In this document: piece after piece, positions 28,891 through 30,945 of the stretch | How the letters are laid out: each line of letters opens with the position of its first letter | Numbering within the stretch: position 1 is the stretch's first letter | From: BS750m-G62 sp046483505 | GTDB lineage: Bacteria; Planctomycetota; Phycisphaerae; FEN-1346 | Assembly: GCA_046483505.1 (NCBI GenBank) | Contig: JAWODB010000189.1 | Location: forward strand, 1-30,945 | Direction of reading: 5' to 3' | DNA: 30,945 bases | Made by a program: the position numbers and the translations under genes | The notes under the pieces: generated by a model | Database searches by the model: none | Told to the model about the DNA's origin: nothing | Seen by the model: the letters and a program-made list of their open reading frames with translations, nothing else

Positions 28891-30395
28891 GATTCCTCTC
28901 CTTCCACAGGTTCGCGTTCGGATGCGTCTTGCCCCGGCTCCGATTCGACCGGTGCATTCTCCTCCGGTTGCCCGGCGGGGGCGCGCGGCAAATCGCGCCC
29001 GATCAGCATCTCCAGTTCCGCCAGACGCTGGGCGTGGTTGGCCAGGGCCCGTTCGTGCGACAACTCGAACTCCAGCAGCACCCGCTCGGCGTCCACCAGG
29101 TCCGTAAACGTGGCTTTGCCCGCCCGAAACGCCGCCTCCGTTGCCTTGAGCGACTGCTGGGCCTTGGGAACCAACGTGTCCCCATACAGGTCCACCTTGC
29201 GCTGGGCATCCCGGAACCGGTACAAGACCATTTTCAGTTCGCTCGAGAGGGTGTTCTCGCGCTCGGCCCTGGCTTTCAGTGCGGCCCAGTACCGGGCCTC
29301 CGCCTCCCGGACCCCCGCCGCGTACTTGTCCAGCCAGACGGGCAGGTTCACCGACACGCCGACCACCACCGGATCCTTGCCGCTGTCCGGCGTCCCCGCC
29401 ATGACCGCATCGCGGGTATCGACGAAATCCGCGCCGAGCGTCACGTCGGGGTAGTATTCCTTCTTCGCCAGGTCGATGGCGCGGTCGCGGCTGGCGATCT
29501 CGTATTCCATGGCCTTCAGTTCGGGACTCGCCTCGCGCAGCCACGCCAGCATCTCGTCGTCGGTGGCGACGATGGTCTCCAACGGCGCGGATGCCGGCCA
29601 CGGCAGCATGGCCTTGACGGGCCGGTTCAGGGCGGCATTGAGGCGGGCGACGATCGGTTCCCGCAGGTCCTGGAGCGTCCGCAGGCGGTCGTCGAGTTTC
29701 CCCAGTTCCACCTGGGCCCGGATGACGTCGGGATGGCCGGCGGCGGCCGCCTTGTAGCGCGTCCGGGCCACCCCCTCCAGGTATTTGAGGAGGTCCCGGT
29801 TCTCCCGGACGTCGTCAATCGCCCGCCGCAGGTAGTAGTACTCGTAGTAGGCCTCCTTGACCCGATAGAAGAGCGCCAACTTGCGCTCCTCGTAGCGTTG
29901 GCGGGCCGCCCGCGCGGCCTCCGCCGCCACGTCGCCGCGAAGGGCGAGTTTGCCGAACCAGGGAAACGTCTGCGACAGGCCGAACGACTGCCGCTGCGGG
30001 CCGACGCGCGTCTCCACCTCGCGGATGTAGTACCGGTACGTGAACCGCGGGTCGGGGAGCGCCTCGACCTGCGGCACGCGCTCCACGGCCGCTTTCCATT
30101 CGTTGAACGCCGCCTCAAGGCCGGGATTGTTCAGGGCCGCGTACTCGAGATAGTCCCGGAGGGTGGAGTCGTCCCCTAGGGCCGGGGCCGGAGCCGGAGC
30201 CGGAGCCGAATCCCCTGCCGCAGAAGTCGGATCCCATGCCGCCGGGGCGGGCCGATCACTCCCCCCGCCCTGGCGGACCTGGAAGGGTTCGCTCTGCCGG
30301 CCGGCGGCGGTCTCCGTCCGCTCGTATCTCGTGCAGCCGCCCACAGTCGATAGCCCGATCGCCAGCGCCAGTATCCAGCGTGCTCGATGGTGCAT
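28887..30395 (-). CDS. cusC: TolC/CusC-type outer-membrane efflux lipoprotein
   Basis: This 502-residue protein has AAGGAGG before the ATG at 30395 and a lipoprotein signal (AIGLSTVGGC, lipid Cys21). A Pro/Ala-rich stretch follows (SAPAPAPAPALG at 63-74), encoded by near-perfect GGAGCC hexamer repeats at about 30183-30210. Residues 78-475 are the outer-membrane-efflux fold in two repeats, with long helices (RAARQRYEERKLALFYRVKEAYYEYYYLRRAIDDV) and the strand motif PVVVGVSVNLPVWLDKYAAGV. The acidic tail from about 478 is disordered. It forms the outer-membrane channel for the CusA/CusB-like partners. It is the first gene of a five-gene operon (cusC, YHS lipoprotein, cusB, cusA, phosphatase) with overlaps at three of four junctions, and it carries the ECF-type promoter. 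Confidence 0.92.
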   Translation of the reverse strand: MHHRARWILALAIGLSTVGGCTRYERTETAAGRQSEPFQVRQGGGSDRPAPAAWDPTSAAGDSAPAPAPAPALGDDSTLRDYLEYAALNNPGLEAAFNEWKAAVERVPQVEALPDPRFTYRYYIREVETRVGPQRQSFGLSQTFPWFGKLALRGDVAAEAARAARQRYEERKLALFYRVKEAYYEYYYLRRAIDDVRENRDLLKYLEGVARTRYKAAAAGHPDVIRAQVELGKLDDRLRTLQDLREPIVARLNAALNRPVKAMLPWPASAPLETIVATDDEMLAWLREASPELKAMEYEIASRDRAIDLAKKEYYPDVTLGADFVDTRDAVMAGTPDSGKDPVVVGVSVNLPVWLDKYAAGVREAEARYWAALKARAERENTLSSELKMVLYRFRDAQRKVDLYGDTLVPKAQQSLKATEAAFRAGKATFTDLVDAERVLLEFELSHERALANHAQRLAELEMLIGRDLPRAPAGQPEENAPVESEPGQDASEREPVEGEES

Positions 30396-30440
30396 GCGCG
30401 AGGCCTCCTTGCGAGGCGTCCGGGTGCCCTGTCTTGTGGC

Positions 30441-30467
30441 AAACGCATCCGAACGCCTGTTCGTTCC
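30441..30467 (-). promoter_or_regulatory. ECF-type promoter of the cus operon (GGAACG-N16-CGTTT)
   Basis: On the minus strand GGAACG (30467-30462) and CGTTT (30445-30441) lie 16 bp apart, 45 nt before the ATG at 30395. An inverted repeat GAACG-N6-CGTTC (30451-30466) overlaps the -35 side. The GATGGAACG context is the same as at the YHS promoter. Confidence 0.7.
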
Positions 30468-30552
30468 ATCAATCCAGTATGCGGTCCGCCGGCAATCGAA
30501 TGCCAGCCCAAGGGGAATTCCATGGCGCGCCGCATCCCCATGCGGTTCGGAG

Positions 30553-30620
30553 CCCCTAACACTACAACGCTAAGTCGGCCATTTGCGCGGTGGGTCTGGG
30601 CACCCACCGCGCTCGAAACG
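30553..30620 (+). repeat. Half copy of the palindromic element, inverted relative to the left copy
   Basis: CCCCTAACACTACAACGCTAA is followed by GTCGGCCATTT and a perfect 11-bp hairpin, GCGCGGTGGGT (30585-30595) with ACCCACCGCGC (30602-30612), then CGAAACG. The reverse complement of 11536-11600 reads almost the same. Only half of the element is present here; its outer side changes straight into the TTATCTGGGG array. Confidence 0.7.
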
Positions 30621-30945
30621 GAATACCGATTTTCTCTTCCCTTTCCTCCGGTTGCCGCGGTTATCTGGGGACACAATTGTTATCTGTTATCTGGGGACAC
30701 AATACCGATTTCTTTTATCTGGGGACACAATATTATCTGGTATTATCTGGGGACACAATACCGATTTTCTCTTCCCTCTTGTTATCTGGGGACACAATAC
30801 CGATTTCTTTATCTGGGGACACAATACCGATTTTCTCTTCCCTTTCCTCCGGTTGCCGAAAGCGCCGGGCACAAGCCGCCGGTTCATTGGACGCTCTTAT
30901 CTGGGGACACAATACCGATTTTCTCTTCCCTTTCCTCCGGTTGCC
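30621..30945. repeat. Irregular array of TTATCTGGGGACACAAT and ACCGATTTTCTCTTCCC repeats
   Basis: Seven full copies of TTATCTGGGGACACAAT begin at 30661, 30687, 30715, 30743, 30782, 30809 and 30897, with partial copies at 30680 and 30733. Steps vary (26, 28, 28, 39, 27 and 88 bp). A second unit beginning ACCGATTTTCTCTTCCC and ending CCGGTTGCC occurs in full at about 30624, 30827 and 30914 and in part at 30760. The array runs off the window. Repeats with a TGGGGACA core are often found next to REP-associated tyrosine transposases; no such gene is visible here. Confidence 0.7.

Noticed and set aside
30553..30620. Integron attC site
   Set aside because: CCTAAC at one end recalls the attC core, but the matching GTTRRRY at the other end is missing and there are no cassettes or intI.
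30687..30887. Small minus-strand protein rich in SVLCPQI repeats
   Set aside because: It is only the translation of the repeat array, with no ribosome site or family likeness.
30661..30913. CRISPR array
   Set aside because: Repeats are only 17 bp, steps range from 26 to 88 bp, the intervening sequences are themselves repeats and no cas gene is present.

Overview
The window is high-GC DNA that most resembles a planctomycete, probably of the Phycisphaerae type. The evidence is a secreted protein carrying the N-terminal FES-MEPRLLL signature, a Tat-exported Gfo/Idh/MocA oxidoreductase, secreted GH127 and sialidase-type glycosidases, and a very large PQQ-type beta-propeller with a methyltransferase-like N-terminus. 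This assignment rests on family knowledge and not on any search.

Region 1 (1-11429) is a polysaccharide-handling region. It holds the 5' end of a lamin-tail-domain protein (-), a secreted clan GH-A TIM-barrel protein (+), a three-gene minus-strand operon (GH127 -> sialidase-like -> Gfo/Idh/MocA) and, divergent from it, the propeller protein (+). The divergent intergenic region has sigma70-like promoters on both strands and two TGGCGCCA palindromes exactly 20 bp apart.

Region 2 (11430-13398) is a scar. It contains a palindromic element made of two inverted halves, a beta-helix gene whose signal peptide has been joined out of frame to its C-terminus by an internal deletion, a tyrosine integrase that has lost its catalytic domain, a 14-bp match to a tRNA 3' end, and a REP-like hairpin.

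Region 3 (13399-30467) is a metal-stress island. It encodes a YHS-thioredoxin-reductase-like flavoprotein with a remnant of a heavy-metal P-type ATPase in front, an ECF sigma factor and its zinc-finger anti-sigma factor, a divergent YHS protein plus a retropepsin/PDZ lipoprotein, a CDF efflux protein, a thioredoxin-fold lipoprotein, and an operon of CusC-like outer-membrane factor, YHS lipoprotein, CusB-like adaptor, CusA-like RND pump and HAMP-SpoIIE phosphatase. Four transcription units (the sigma operon, the YHS/retropepsin unit, the thioredoxin-fold lipoprotein and the whole cus operon) share an identical promoter-like motif, GGAACG-N16-CGTTT, correctly oriented 22 to 95 nt before the first start codon. 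This fits an ECF promoter and suggests that the local sigma/anti-sigma pair controls a periplasmic metal-stress regulon.

Region 4 (30553-30945) holds a second, inverted copy of half of the palindromic element and then an irregular array of TTATCTGGGGACACAAT repeats running off the window. The metal island is therefore bracketed by inverted copies of one repeat, with an integrase remnant at its left edge.
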